Assembly (NCBI GenBank): GCA_030156535.1
Contig: JASGMJ010000001.1
Location: forward strand, 215,535-279,534
Direction of reading: 5' to 3'
Length of the DNA stretch: 64,000 nucleotides
Source: Candidatus Sumerlaeota bacterium
GTDB taxonomy: Bacteria > Sumerlaeota > Sumerlaeia > SLMS01 > JAHLLQ01
Below, in pieces: positions 7,349 through 15,358 of the stretch (within the stretch, counting starts at the first letter, position 1; every line of letters begins with the position of its first letter). Below the pieces are notes generated by a model. That model was not told the origin of the DNA. It saw only the letters and a program-made list of their open reading frames with translations, and did no database searches. Both the position numbers and the translations under genes were made by a program.

Positions 7349-10300
7349 TCAGGTGTTGGAGGGGCCGGTTTCGCCGCTGGCAAGAGGCATGGTGGAGAGG
7401 TGTTCATACAGACGCCAGCGCTGGCCGACATCGTTCTGTGCCTGGTCCATGAGAGCGCGGGCCGCTTCGGGCTTGCTGTGGGTAAGCATCGAGTAGCGGG
7501 TCTCGTTGTAGGCGTATTTCTCAAGGGGGAGCTTGGGCGCCCTCGAATCGAGCTGCATGGGATTGAGCCCTTCTGCGGCGCGTGCCGGGTTGAAGCGGAA
7601 GAGAGGCCAGTGCCCGGAGGCGACGGCGTTCTTCTGCTGCTCGAGCCCATGGGAGAGATCGAAACCGTGGGCGATGCAGTGTGCGTAGGCCAGAATCAGC
7701 GATGGGCCGTCCCATGCCTCGGCTTCCACGAACGCCTTGGCGGTGTGGGCATCGTTCGCACCCATTGCGATGCGGGCGACGTAGGCCGTGCCATACGTCA
7801 TGGCGAGCAGCGCGAGGTCCTTCTTCGCGGCGCCCTTGCCGGCGGCGGCGAACTTCGCGACGGCCGCACGGGGCGTTGCCTTGGATTGCTGGCCACCGGT
7901 GTTTGAGTACACTTCGGTGTCGAGCACCAGGATGTTCACGTTGCGGTTGGACGCGAGGACGTGATCGAGACCGCCGTAGCCGATGTCGTAGGCCCATCCG
8001 TCACCGCCGAGAATCCAGACGCTCTTGCGGACGAGGATATCGGCGATGGGAAGAAGAAGCTTCGCTTCGTTGGAGGAAAGCTGGGTGAGCTTCTTCTTGA
8101 GTTCGACGATGCGGAGGCGCTGTGCGGCGATCCCCTCCTCATCCCGCTGGGCTGCTTCGAGAATCTCGGAGACGAGAGCGGAACCCACTTCTGATTCGAG
8201 CTTCTTCAGCAACTCGCTGGCGAACTCGATCTGCTTGTCGATGGTGACGCGCATTCCGAATCCGAACTCGGCGTTGTCCTCGAAGAGCGAGTTCGACCAG
8301 GCTGGACCGCGTCCGCACTTGTCGACAGCCCAGGGGGTTGTCGGCAGATTGCCGCCATAGATCGACGTGCAACCCGTGGCGTTGGCGATCATGGCGCGGT
8401 CGCCGAAGAGTTGGCTGAGGAGTTTGACGTAGGGCGTTTCGCCGCAGCCGGCACAGGCGCCAGAGAACTCGAAGAGAGGTTCGAGAAGCTGAAGGTCCTT
8501 CACGCGGGTGCGGTCAACTTTGGTACGATCCATCTCGGGAAGATTCAGGAAGAACTCCCAGTTGAGACGTTCGGTTTCGAGCGTCGCCTCGACGGGCTCC
8601 ATGTTGATGGCCTTGCGTCCGGCTTCGCGCTTGTTCTTCGCGGGGCAGGCCTCAACGCACAGATTACAGCCGGTGCAGTCTTCGGGTGAAACCTGGATCG
8701 TGTAGAGGTGGTCTTTGAAGTCGGGTGTCTTGGCTTTCGTGGACTTGAAGGTCTCGGGGGCGCCGCACGCGGCGGCTGGCTCGTACAGTTTGCCACGGAT
8801 CACGGCGTGCGGGCAGACCATGACGCACTTGCCGCACTGGATGCAGACCTCGGGATCCCATACGGGCGCCTCCAGCGAGATCGTGCGCTTCTCCCATTTG
8901 GTCGTGGCTGAGGGGAAGGTGCCGTCGATTGGCAGTGCGCTGACGGGCAGGTCGTCGCCTTCACCAAGAGTGATCTTGCCGATGACGCTGCGGACGAATT
9001 CGGGGGCGTCTGCGGGAACGGGCGGACGCATCTTCACCGTTCCGTTGGCCGTGGCCGGCACCTTGATCTGGTGCAGATTCGCGAGGGTCTGGTCGACGGC
9101 GGCAAAGTTCTTGTCCACGACGGCCTGGCCGCGCTTGCCATACGTCTTCTTGATGGCCTGTTTGATCTTGGTGATGGCTTCCTCGCGGGGAAGCACGCCG
9201 CTGATGGCGAAGAAGCACGTCTGCATCACCGTGTTGATGCGCCGTCCCATACCCGTTTCGTGGGCCACGGCGTAGGCGTCGATCACGTACAGCTTCAGTT
9301 CCTTGGCAATGATTTGCTTCTGGACGGTGGCAGGAAGGTGGTCCCATACTTCATCCGGCCCATAGGGCGCGTTGAGCAGGAACGTGGCACCCTTGTCCGC
9401 CTTGCTCAGAACGTCGATGCGGTCGATGAACGTAAACTGGTGGCAGGCCACGAACGAGGCGCGGTCGATGAGGTACGTCGAGCGGATCGGACGCGGCCCA
9501 AAGCGCAGGTGCGATGTCGTGATGGAGCCGGACTTCTTCGAGTCGTAGACGAAGTAGCCCTGGGTGTAGAAGTCCGTCTCCTCGCCGATGATCTTGATGG
9601 AGTTCTTGTTTGCACCGACGGTGCCGTCGGACCCGAGTCCGTAGAAGATGGCGCGGACTGTCTTGGGATCGACCGTCGTGAAGGAGGTGTCGACGTCGAG
9701 GCTGGTGAAGGTGACGTCGTCCTTGATGCCGACGGTGAAGTGATTGCGCGGCGTCTCGGCGCTCAGGTTGTCGTACACCGCCTTGACCATCGCCGGGGTG
9801 AATTCCTTGGAGGAAAGCCCGTAGCGGCCTCCCACAACGCGGGGCATTTGCTGGAAGGGCGAGTTGCCTGTGGCAGCCGATTCGTGCAGGGCCGTCACCA
9901 CGTCGATATACAACGGCTCGCCAACGGCACCGGGTTCCTTGGTGCGGTCGAGCACCGCGATGGATTTGACGGTTGCGGGCAGGGCATTGAGGAAGTGCTC
10001 GATGCTGAACGGGCGGTAGAGGTGGACTTTGAGGAGGCCGACTTTCTCTCCGGCGGCGGTGAGAACTTCCAGGGCTTCCTCGGCTGCCTCTGCGCCCGAG
10101 CCCATCATCACGATGACGCGCTCGGCATCCTCAGCACCAACATAGTCGAACAGATGGTAGCGCCGGCCTGTGAGTGCCGCGAACTGGTCCATCGCGTTTT
10201 CAACGATGGTGGGGCAGGCGTTATAGAAGGGATTGCAGGCTTCGCGGGCCTGGAAGAAGACGTCGGGATTCTGGGCCGTGCCGCGGATGAAGGGGCGGTC

Positions 10301-10927
10301 AGGGCTAAGGGCGCGCTCGCGGTGCGCGCGCACGAGGTCCTGATTGATCATGGCGCGGACCTCGTTTTCGCCGACGGGATCAATCTTCGCCACCTCGTGG
10401 GAAGTGCGGAAGCCGTCGAAGAAGTGCAGGAAGGGGATGCGCGCTTCCAGAGTGGCGGCATGGGCGATGAGGGCCATGTCCATCGCCTCCTGCACCGAGT
10501 TGGAAGCAAGCAGGGCGAATCCCGTCTGACGGGCCGCCATCACATCGCTGTGGTCTCCGAAAATGGAGAGTGCGTGGGTGGCGACGGTGCGGGCCGCCAC
10601 ATGAATGACGGCGGGGGTGAGTTCTCCCGCGATCTTGTACATGTTCGGAATCATCAGCAACAGGCCCTGGGAGGCCGTGAACGTGGTGGCGAGAGCACCG
10701 GCCTGCAGCGCCCCGTGGATGGCGCCGGCCACGCCAGCTTCGCTCTGCATCTCCACGATTGTTGGGACGGTATCCCAGAGGTTCGGTGCTTCCTCCGAGG
10801 CCCATTGGTCTGCCCATTCGCCCATGGGTGACGAGGGCGTGATGGGGTAAATGGCGACGACCTCGCTGGCGAGGTAGGCGACCTTTGCCACAGCTTCATT
10901 TGCATCAAGGGTTACTTTGGAACCCAT
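7349..10927 (-). CDS. nifJ: Pyruvate:ferredoxin (flavodoxin) oxidoreductase, single-chain
   Basis: Oxidatively decarboxylates pyruvate to acetyl-CoA and CO2 with reduction of ferredoxin or flavodoxin, using thiamine diphosphate and three 4Fe-4S clusters; cytoplasmic. The 1192-residue chain carries all domains in the usual order: N-terminal pyrimidine-binding domain beginning TLDANEAVAKVAY with the IYPITPSSPM motif, the gamma domain, the ferredoxin-like insert with CIQCGKCVMVCP and CTGCNLCVEACP, then the TPP domain with CAGCGETPY, ATGCTSIYGG, GGDGWAYDIGYGG and SNTGGQQS. I chose ATG 10927 because GGAGG lies eight bases upstream; the ORF is open to 10942, but that start would swallow the ribosome-binding site. 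The DHOD-like protein follows 32 bp downstream. It feeds acetyl-CoA towards the acetate kinase branch encoded across the terminator. Confidence 0.97.
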   Translation of the reverse strand: MGSKVTLDANEAVAKVAYLASEVVAIYPITPSSPMGEWADQWASEEAPNLWDTVPTIVEMQSEAGVAGAIHGALQAGALATTFTASQGLLLMIPNMYKIAGELTPAVIHVAARTVATHALSIFGDHSDVMAARQTGFALLASNSVQEAMDMALIAHAATLEARIPFLHFFDGFRTSHEVAKIDPVGENEVRAMINQDLVRAHRERALSPDRPFIRGTAQNPDVFFQAREACNPFYNACPTIVENAMDQFAALTGRRYHLFDYVGAEDAERVIVMMGSGAEAAEEALEVLTAAGEKVGLLKVHLYRPFSIEHFLNALPATVKSIAVLDRTKEPGAVGEPLYIDVVTALHESAATGNSPFQQMPRVVGGRYGLSSKEFTPAMVKAVYDNLSAETPRNHFTVGIKDDVTFTSLDVDTSFTTVDPKTVRAIFYGLGSDGTVGANKNSIKIIGEETDFYTQGYFVYDSKKSGSITTSHLRFGPRPIRSTYLIDRASFVACHQFTFIDRIDVLSKADKGATFLLNAPYGPDEVWDHLPATVQKQIIAKELKLYVIDAYAVAHETGMGRRINTVMQTCFFAISGVLPREEAITKIKQAIKKTYGKRGQAVVDKNFAAVDQTLANLHQIKVPATANGTVKMRPPVPADAPEFVRSVIGKITLGEGDDLPVSALPIDGTFPSATTKWEKRTISLEAPVWDPEVCIQCGKCVMVCPHAVIRGKLYEPAAACGAPETFKSTKAKTPDFKDHLYTIQVSPEDCTGCNLCVEACPAKNKREAGRKAINMEPVEATLETERLNWEFFLNLPEMDRTKVDRTRVKDLQLLEPLFEFSGACAGCGETPYVKLLSQLFGDRAMIANATGCTSIYGGNLPTTPWAVDKCGRGPAWSNSLFEDNAEFGFGMRVTIDKQIEFASELLKKLESEVGSALVSEILEAAQRDEEGIAAQRLRIVELKKKLTQLSSNEAKLLLPIADILVRKSVWILGGDGWAYDIGYGGLDHVLASNRNVNILVLDTEVYSNTGGQQSKATPRAAVAKFAAAGKGAAKKDLALLAMTYGTAYVARIAMGANDAHTAKAFVEAEAWDGPSLILAYAHCIAHGFDLSHGLEQQKNAVASGHWPLFRFNPARAAEGLNPMQLDSRAPKLPLEKYAYNETRYSMLTHSKPEAARALMDQAQNDVGQRWRLYEHLSTMPLASGETGPSNT

Positions 10928-11023
10928 CAGGGAAACCTCCAAAAAGAGCTGCCCGGGAGCGGGACGGGGATCGATTTCCTGGGGGGGCGCGAGAAAACAG
11001 CCTCCCTAAAGAAGACAATATAG

Positions 11024-11053
11024 AGAATAGGAATCGGCTTTAGTGAGGGTCAA
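11024..11053 (-). promoter_or_regulatory. Probable promoter of the nifJ operon
   Basis: On the minus strand TTGACC (11048-11053) is followed after 18 bp by TATTCT (11024-11029). The region just downstream is locally A/T-rich. It lies about 100 bp upstream of the nifJ ATG, on the correct strand, at the edge of a 600-bp gap between genes. Visual match only. Confidence 0.45.
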
Positions 11054-11528
11054 GCGGCAATATGGAGGATTCGTGTCGGAGCGCCGGATGGAAGATAAAA
11101 GGCGTGAAAGATGTCCAATTGCCTCAATCAAGCGCTTTTGATTGGGCTGGACAAGCCGATGCTCTCTGTGGAATGTAATCTCGTAGACACGGTAGGAGAG
11201 CGTTTGCGCGCTTGGAAAAGCGTCGGTTTTTGGGGTGCCGTCTCGCCGGGGGGATTATGGATGTGGGATGCCCGAAATCGTTGTTGGGGGCATTCGCTGT
11301 GTATCGGTATCTATTTGGGACTCGCTGTTTTGTCCGGTCTGCCTCCCTGAGCGGTCTGGGAGCAGAGGCGTAGGTAGTATCCTGATGCGTTCTACTGCTT
11401 GAGGTGAAGGTTGCGCTTCACTGGCATTTGGCAGGTCTCCGCTCAGGCAGCAGATCCCCTCCTCGTGTGTTGGAACGACGCTGGCGAGGCTGTACTCTTT
11501 AAGATACTATCAATGATGACGGCTTATC
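11054..11528. other. Gene-free stretch with one inverted repeat
   Basis: About 475 bp between the nifJ promoter and the DUF3800 gene. A short frame at 11111-11350 has no ribosome-binding site, composition or domain that supports it as a gene. The one clear structure is CAATCAA (11125-11131) and TTGATTG (11138-11144) around a 6-bp spacer, about 200 bp upstream of nifJ. It could be an operator or a weak hairpin. Otherwise I see nothing here. Confidence 0.5.
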
Positions 11529-12377
11529 ATGCATTTTATCTATCTTCAACAATCGGGCAAGCCGGTCGAAGGCACTGCGGGTAACTTCTGGGTCCTTGCA
11601 GGTGTTTCGGTTGCGGAACATCACTGGAAGGCGTTGCAGCTCCGGCTCAACGGCCTTCAGCGCTCCTTCCAGAAGGAGAACTACAGCGCGGTTTCCAGTC
11701 TCATCGATGCGAATCGTCTGTTGCACCCACGAAACGCGGAGCAGCGCTGGACACGCGCAATCTGCAAAGGGCTGGAGAAAATCGTCTCCGGCCTGGATGC
11801 CCAGTTTTTCCTCGTGGTGGTGGACAAGCGAGCGACGGACAAGCCCGCGAATTCCCGCTGGTTGCTGCCGTTGACCTACGGGTATCTTATGAAGCCACTG
11901 ACGCAGTTTCTGCGCGAGGTGGACGACGTCGGAGCGCTGGTTGTTCCACCAGGGCGCGAGGAAGAGCTCCGGGTCATCGAAGAGATACAGGTGGAAAACC
12001 TTTTTGGCCATCATGGCCGGACGAGTCCAGTGATCGCCTCTCCCATGGTGCAACGTCCCCAGGACTGCTGCGGCCTGCAGGTGGCGGATTTCGTGGCCAC
12101 CGTGGCGCGGCGCTATCACGAGACGGTCTATCCCCGGCTCTTTGCCAAGGAAATCCTGACCGGTTACGACGCCGTGATCAATTCGCACTATCAGGGCTTC
12201 GTCAAACCGGGAACGTATCAGTCGCCCGTAACGGATCAAAAGGGCTACCGGATTCGCGGCTACATTTATCTTTGGCGCCGGGATTCCCGGGGCGCCATGC
12301 GCGACGATCAGGCGAGTAGCATGGAAATCCAGATCCCGCGCCTGGACGAGAGTGACGAGGCCGTGGAGCAGCAGTGA
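11529..12377 (+). CDS. DUF3800 domain protein lacking its N-terminal acidic pair
   Basis: A 282-residue protein resembling DUF3800, a family with an RNase H-like fold, function mostly unknown, common in mobile and defence contexts. Support: an N-terminal strand YLQQSG followed by FWVLAGVSV, a central FFLVVVDKR strand, and the late DCCGLQVADFVATVARRY helix, which matches the family's G-L-Q-x-A-D-x motif. Typical members start with a Y-x-D-E-S-G strand; here D-E is Q-Q (residues 7-8), which would remove two putative metal-binding acids. The start at 11529 has only a weak Shine-Dalgarno. It sits alone between a 475-bp gap and pilT. Function unknown; the family call is moderate because it rests on a few motifs. 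Confidence 0.65.
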   Translation: MHFIYLQQSGKPVEGTAGNFWVLAGVSVAEHHWKALQLRLNGLQRSFQKENYSAVSSLIDANRLLHPRNAEQRWTRAICKGLEKIVSGLDAQFFLVVVDKRATDKPANSRWLLPLTYGYLMKPLTQFLREVDDVGALVVPPGREEELRVIEEIQVENLFGHHGRTSPVIASPMVQRPQDCCGLQVADFVATVARRYHETVYPRLFAKEILTGYDAVINSHYQGFVKPGTYQSPVTDQKGYRIRGYIYLWRRDSRGAMRDDQASSMEIQIPRLDESDEAVEQQ

Positions 12378-12529
12378 CATTTCCGGCGGCCCAACCCACC
12401 GCTCTTCACAATCGCTTTCCTGCTTGAGATCGTGATCGCTGGCAGACAGAGTTGGTCGAAACCCGGCGAAACCGCATGGCATGTCCGCTTTCCGGGTGCG
12501 GACTGGGCTTTGCCCTCAAGGAGTTCGCG

Positions 12530-13660
12530 ATGGGTATCTTGCGTCTGGACGACCTCTTGCAGGAAATGGTGGAGAAAGGGGCTTCCGACCTTTTCATTAA
12601 GGCGGGGGTGCCGCCTCACATCAGGGTGGATGGGCGGATTCAGCCGCTGCCTTATGGCGAGATGAACATGCAGGACGTTCAGGACCTCGCGTGCGGCATG
12701 ATGACCGAGGATCAGATCGTCTCGTTCGAAAAGTATCCCGAGATGGACCTGGCGATTGGCGTCAGCGGAGTCGGGCGATTCCGTGTGAACCTCTTTCGCC
12801 AGCGGGGGAGCACGGCCATGGTGTTCCGCCACATCACCCGGCCGAACTTCAGCTTCGACGACTTGTTGCTCCCTCCCGCAGTTCGCAAGCTCTCCGAGCA
12901 GCCTCGCGGCCTTGTTCTCGTCACGGGGACAACGGGTTCGGGCAAGTCCACGACGCTGGCCGCGATGATCAACCATATCAACCACAGCCGGCGCTGCCAC
13001 ATCGTGACGATCGAGGATCCTATCGAGTTCCTCCACAGTGACAAGCGCGCGATCGTCAGCCAGCGCGAAGTCGGCTTCGACACCAAGACTTTCGAGGACG
13101 CACTGCGTCACGTTCTGCGCCAGGCCCCCGACGTCATTCTGATCGGCGAGATCCGCGACCTGGAAACCGTGAAGACTTGCGTGGCGGCGGCAGAGACCGG
13201 GCACTTGGTGCTTTCGACGCTGCACACGATCAACGCGGTGCAGACCGTCGAACGCATCATCAACCTGTTCCCCGCTTATCTGCACGATCAGATTCGCATG
13301 GAATTGGCGCTGGGCTTGCAGGGCGTCATCAGCCAGCGCCTCTTGCCGCGCAAGAAGGGCGTCGGGCGTGTTCCGGCGGTGGAAGTCATGATCGGCACGC
13401 CGTTGGTCAAGAAGCTGATCAACGAGGGGAAGACTCTGGAACTCCTCCCGGCAATCGAGGACGGCGGGCACTGGGGGATGCAGAGCTTCAACCAGTCGCT
13501 TTATTGGCTGATCAAGAACGAAATCGTGAAGTACGAGGACGCCCTGCAGTACGCGACGAGCCCGGAAGAGCTTCGCCTCATGGTCGAAGGCATCACGACG
13601 GGAACGCGCAAGGAACAACAATCCATGCAACAATCCATGCCCGACCACGAGATGGCGTAG
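12530..13660 (+). CDS. pilT: PilT/PilU-family type IV pilus retraction ATPase
   Basis: Cytoplasmic hexameric ATPase that powers pilus disassembly and twitching; 376 residues. It has the N-terminal PAS-like region with GASDLFIKAG, Walker A GTTGSGKST at 133-141, the Asp box IEDPIEF, Walker B ILIGEIRD at 203-210 and the His box HLVLSTLHT. The C-terminal motif that is A-I-R-N-L-I-R-E in PilT reads PLVKKLINEG here, and the GMQSFNQSLYWL and LRLMVEG segments look more like PilU, so it may be the accessory ATPase. ATG 12530 follows CAAGGAG at good spacing; the open frame upstream to 12452 looks non-family. No other pilus gene is adjacent; a PilO-like gene lies 42 kb away. It is convergent with the next gene, 10 bp away. 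Confidence 0.9.
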   Translation: MGILRLDDLLQEMVEKGASDLFIKAGVPPHIRVDGRIQPLPYGEMNMQDVQDLACGMMTEDQIVSFEKYPEMDLAIGVSGVGRFRVNLFRQRGSTAMVFRHITRPNFSFDDLLLPPAVRKLSEQPRGLVLVTGTTGSGKSTTLAAMINHINHSRRCHIVTIEDPIEFLHSDKRAIVSQREVGFDTKTFEDALRHVLRQAPDVILIGEIRDLETVKTCVAAAETGHLVLSTLHTINAVQTVERIINLFPAYLHDQIRMELALGLQGVISQRLLPRKKGVGRVPAVEVMIGTPLVKKLINEGKTLELLPAIEDGGHWGMQSFNQSLYWLIKNEIVKYEDALQYATSPEELRLMVEGITTGTRKEQQSMQQSMPDHEMA

Positions 13661-13670
13661 GGGGCGTGTG

Positions 13671-15326
13671 CTAGGTGTAGTCGATCAGTGACTTTTCGTC
13701 TTCCCGGCTGGACTCTCGATAGAAGATCGGGAGTGTGAAGTAGCTGTGCCGGAGGAGTTCGAGGCGTTCAATGCCCTCGGACTGCCGGGCCGACGAGGAG
13801 AGTGCGGCCACCATCTGATTGTTGACGATGCCGCGCAGGGTTTGGCGGCATTCCTGCGCCAGTTCCCAGGCGTTCGCAGGGTCGTTTCCTTCAAGCAGGG
13901 CACGGGCATCGTCGAGTTGCTGGCGTGCAAGAGCAATGATCGCTTCCTGGCGCTGGCCGGTGGCGAGTTGGGCGAGTTCGCTTTCAACGAAGCTCACTTT
14001 TTCGAGACGATGGCCAGTGCCTTCGAGCAGGGTGGCGCAGGCTTGTGGGAATGCCGTACGCATCGATGCCTCGATTTCCTCGATGCGGGTGCGTGAAGAG
14101 GTGAGGAGAACGCGGGCGCTGATGTCGATGGATTGCAGGCGCAGACGGAGCGTCCCATTGCCGTCGCGCGTAAGGGAAACGGGAGTGGGTGCCGGAAAGT
14201 CGATGCGCCAGGCGTCGTAGCCGAAAGAGGCAGGGAGGCTCAGGCTGACTTCGACGCGATGCATGCGTGATGGATCGATCCAGTATTCATCCCCCTGGGC
14301 GGAACGCCAGAGGAGCAGAAGAACGTCGTCGCCGTGAGCAAGCAGCGCGGCGCGCAGGCGGGGATGCCCGGTTTCCACCTCGGCGTCGATGAATCGGCCT
14401 TCGGAATAGAACTCAGAACATGTTTGGATTTCCCGCGCGATGAGCGAAAGCTCCGCGAGGCGGTCGCGGCCGGTGGTTGGCGGTGGGCCGAGCAGAAACT
14501 CGTAGCAATCGGCCAGGAGCCCGCGAACGCGCTGGGCAAGAATCTCGTAGATCCGGACGCGGAGGAGATCGGCGTCGGGGGGAAGGAAGTCGTTGCGTGG
14601 AGTTTCGGCAAGGTTGGCGAGGAAGGGGAACCAGCGTTCGATCTGGGCGGGCAGATGGCGCACGACGGGGTCGGAGTCGAAGAGGCCGGCACGCCGTGCC
14701 TCGTCGCTGATGCTTGCCTGGAAACGGTAGCAGATGAAGGGGCGGTCCACGGCCCTCTTGGCCGTGATTTCCTTGCGCACGAGGTCGAGCGTTTCAGCTC
14801 CCTGGGAGAGAGGCGCCCGGGGGAGTGGCCCACCCACTCCCTGCTGAACGGCGTAGAAATCCCCGGATTCCAGCCAGAGGTCCAGCGGATAGCCGGGGCG
14901 GAAGGGCGTCCAGATGGGATGAAAAAGGTCCTGGGTGCGGAGGCGGTCACGCTCGCGAAAGTACCAGAGGAGAGCTTCGCGGGTGTCGCCGGGTGTTGGA
15001 ATACAGTAGGAGTGCAGCGACTGGCGGTGGCGGAAGGAGCGTGCGAGATAGGCGCTGGGTTCGGGGTCGAAAGGCTCGGTGGCGACGATGACCATCAGGC
15101 CGTGGCGCTCGGCGGCATCGAACACGAGGTCGATCAGCGGGAGGGTGCCGAGGCTGGCTGGTGGCGTGATGACGGTATTGAAGCCGTTGGCGGCGATGTG
15201 GGCGGCGGCTTCCTCGATGCGGTGCGCGGGAGTGAGAAGAATGCGCGTGCCGACGGCAAAGAACGGCCGTCCGTCGAGACGGATGACCGACCGGTCGAGA
15301 AGAATGCGAGTGCTGGATTCCGCCAT
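13671..15326 (-). CDS. Glycosidase-fold (TIM barrel) protein of unknown function
   Basis: A 551-residue protein without signal peptide. The N-terminal third looks like a glycoside-hydrolase-type barrel start: a strand with IRLDGRPFFAVGT, then HIAANGFNTVITPP and ERHGLMVIVATEP, the pattern of GH42/GH2-like putative glycosidases. No acid/base pair could be assigned. The middle has few landmarks; a beta-rich part follows (about 340-420), then a helical C-terminal tail with heptad-like stretches. It begins 32 bp after the stop of the giant TPR gene on the same strand, so both are probably one transcript, and it may partner that protein. Whether it hydrolyses sugars is open. Function not recognised. 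Confidence 0.6.
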   Translation of the reverse strand: MAESSTRILLDRSVIRLDGRPFFAVGTRILLTPAHRIEEAAAHIAANGFNTVITPPASLGTLPLIDLVFDAAERHGLMVIVATEPFDPEPSAYLARSFRHRQSLHSYCIPTPGDTREALLWYFRERDRLRTQDLFHPIWTPFRPGYPLDLWLESGDFYAVQQGVGGPLPRAPLSQGAETLDLVRKEITAKRAVDRPFICYRFQASISDEARRAGLFDSDPVVRHLPAQIERWFPFLANLAETPRNDFLPPDADLLRVRIYEILAQRVRGLLADCYEFLLGPPPTTGRDRLAELSLIAREIQTCSEFYSEGRFIDAEVETGHPRLRAALLAHGDDVLLLLWRSAQGDEYWIDPSRMHRVEVSLSLPASFGYDAWRIDFPAPTPVSLTRDGNGTLRLRLQSIDISARVLLTSSRTRIEEIEASMRTAFPQACATLLEGTGHRLEKVSFVESELAQLATGQRQEAIIALARQQLDDARALLEGNDPANAWELAQECRQTLRGIVNNQMVAALSSSARQSEGIERLELLRHSYFTLPIFYRESSREDEKSLIDYT

Positions 15327-15358
15327 GATGTCAATGGCCTCTCAGGCGAGGACGTACT

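Noticed and set aside
9071..10831. 586-residue plus-strand open frame over nifJ
   Set aside because: Antisense to a complete PFOR with all catalytic motifs; high GC makes long antisense frames common.
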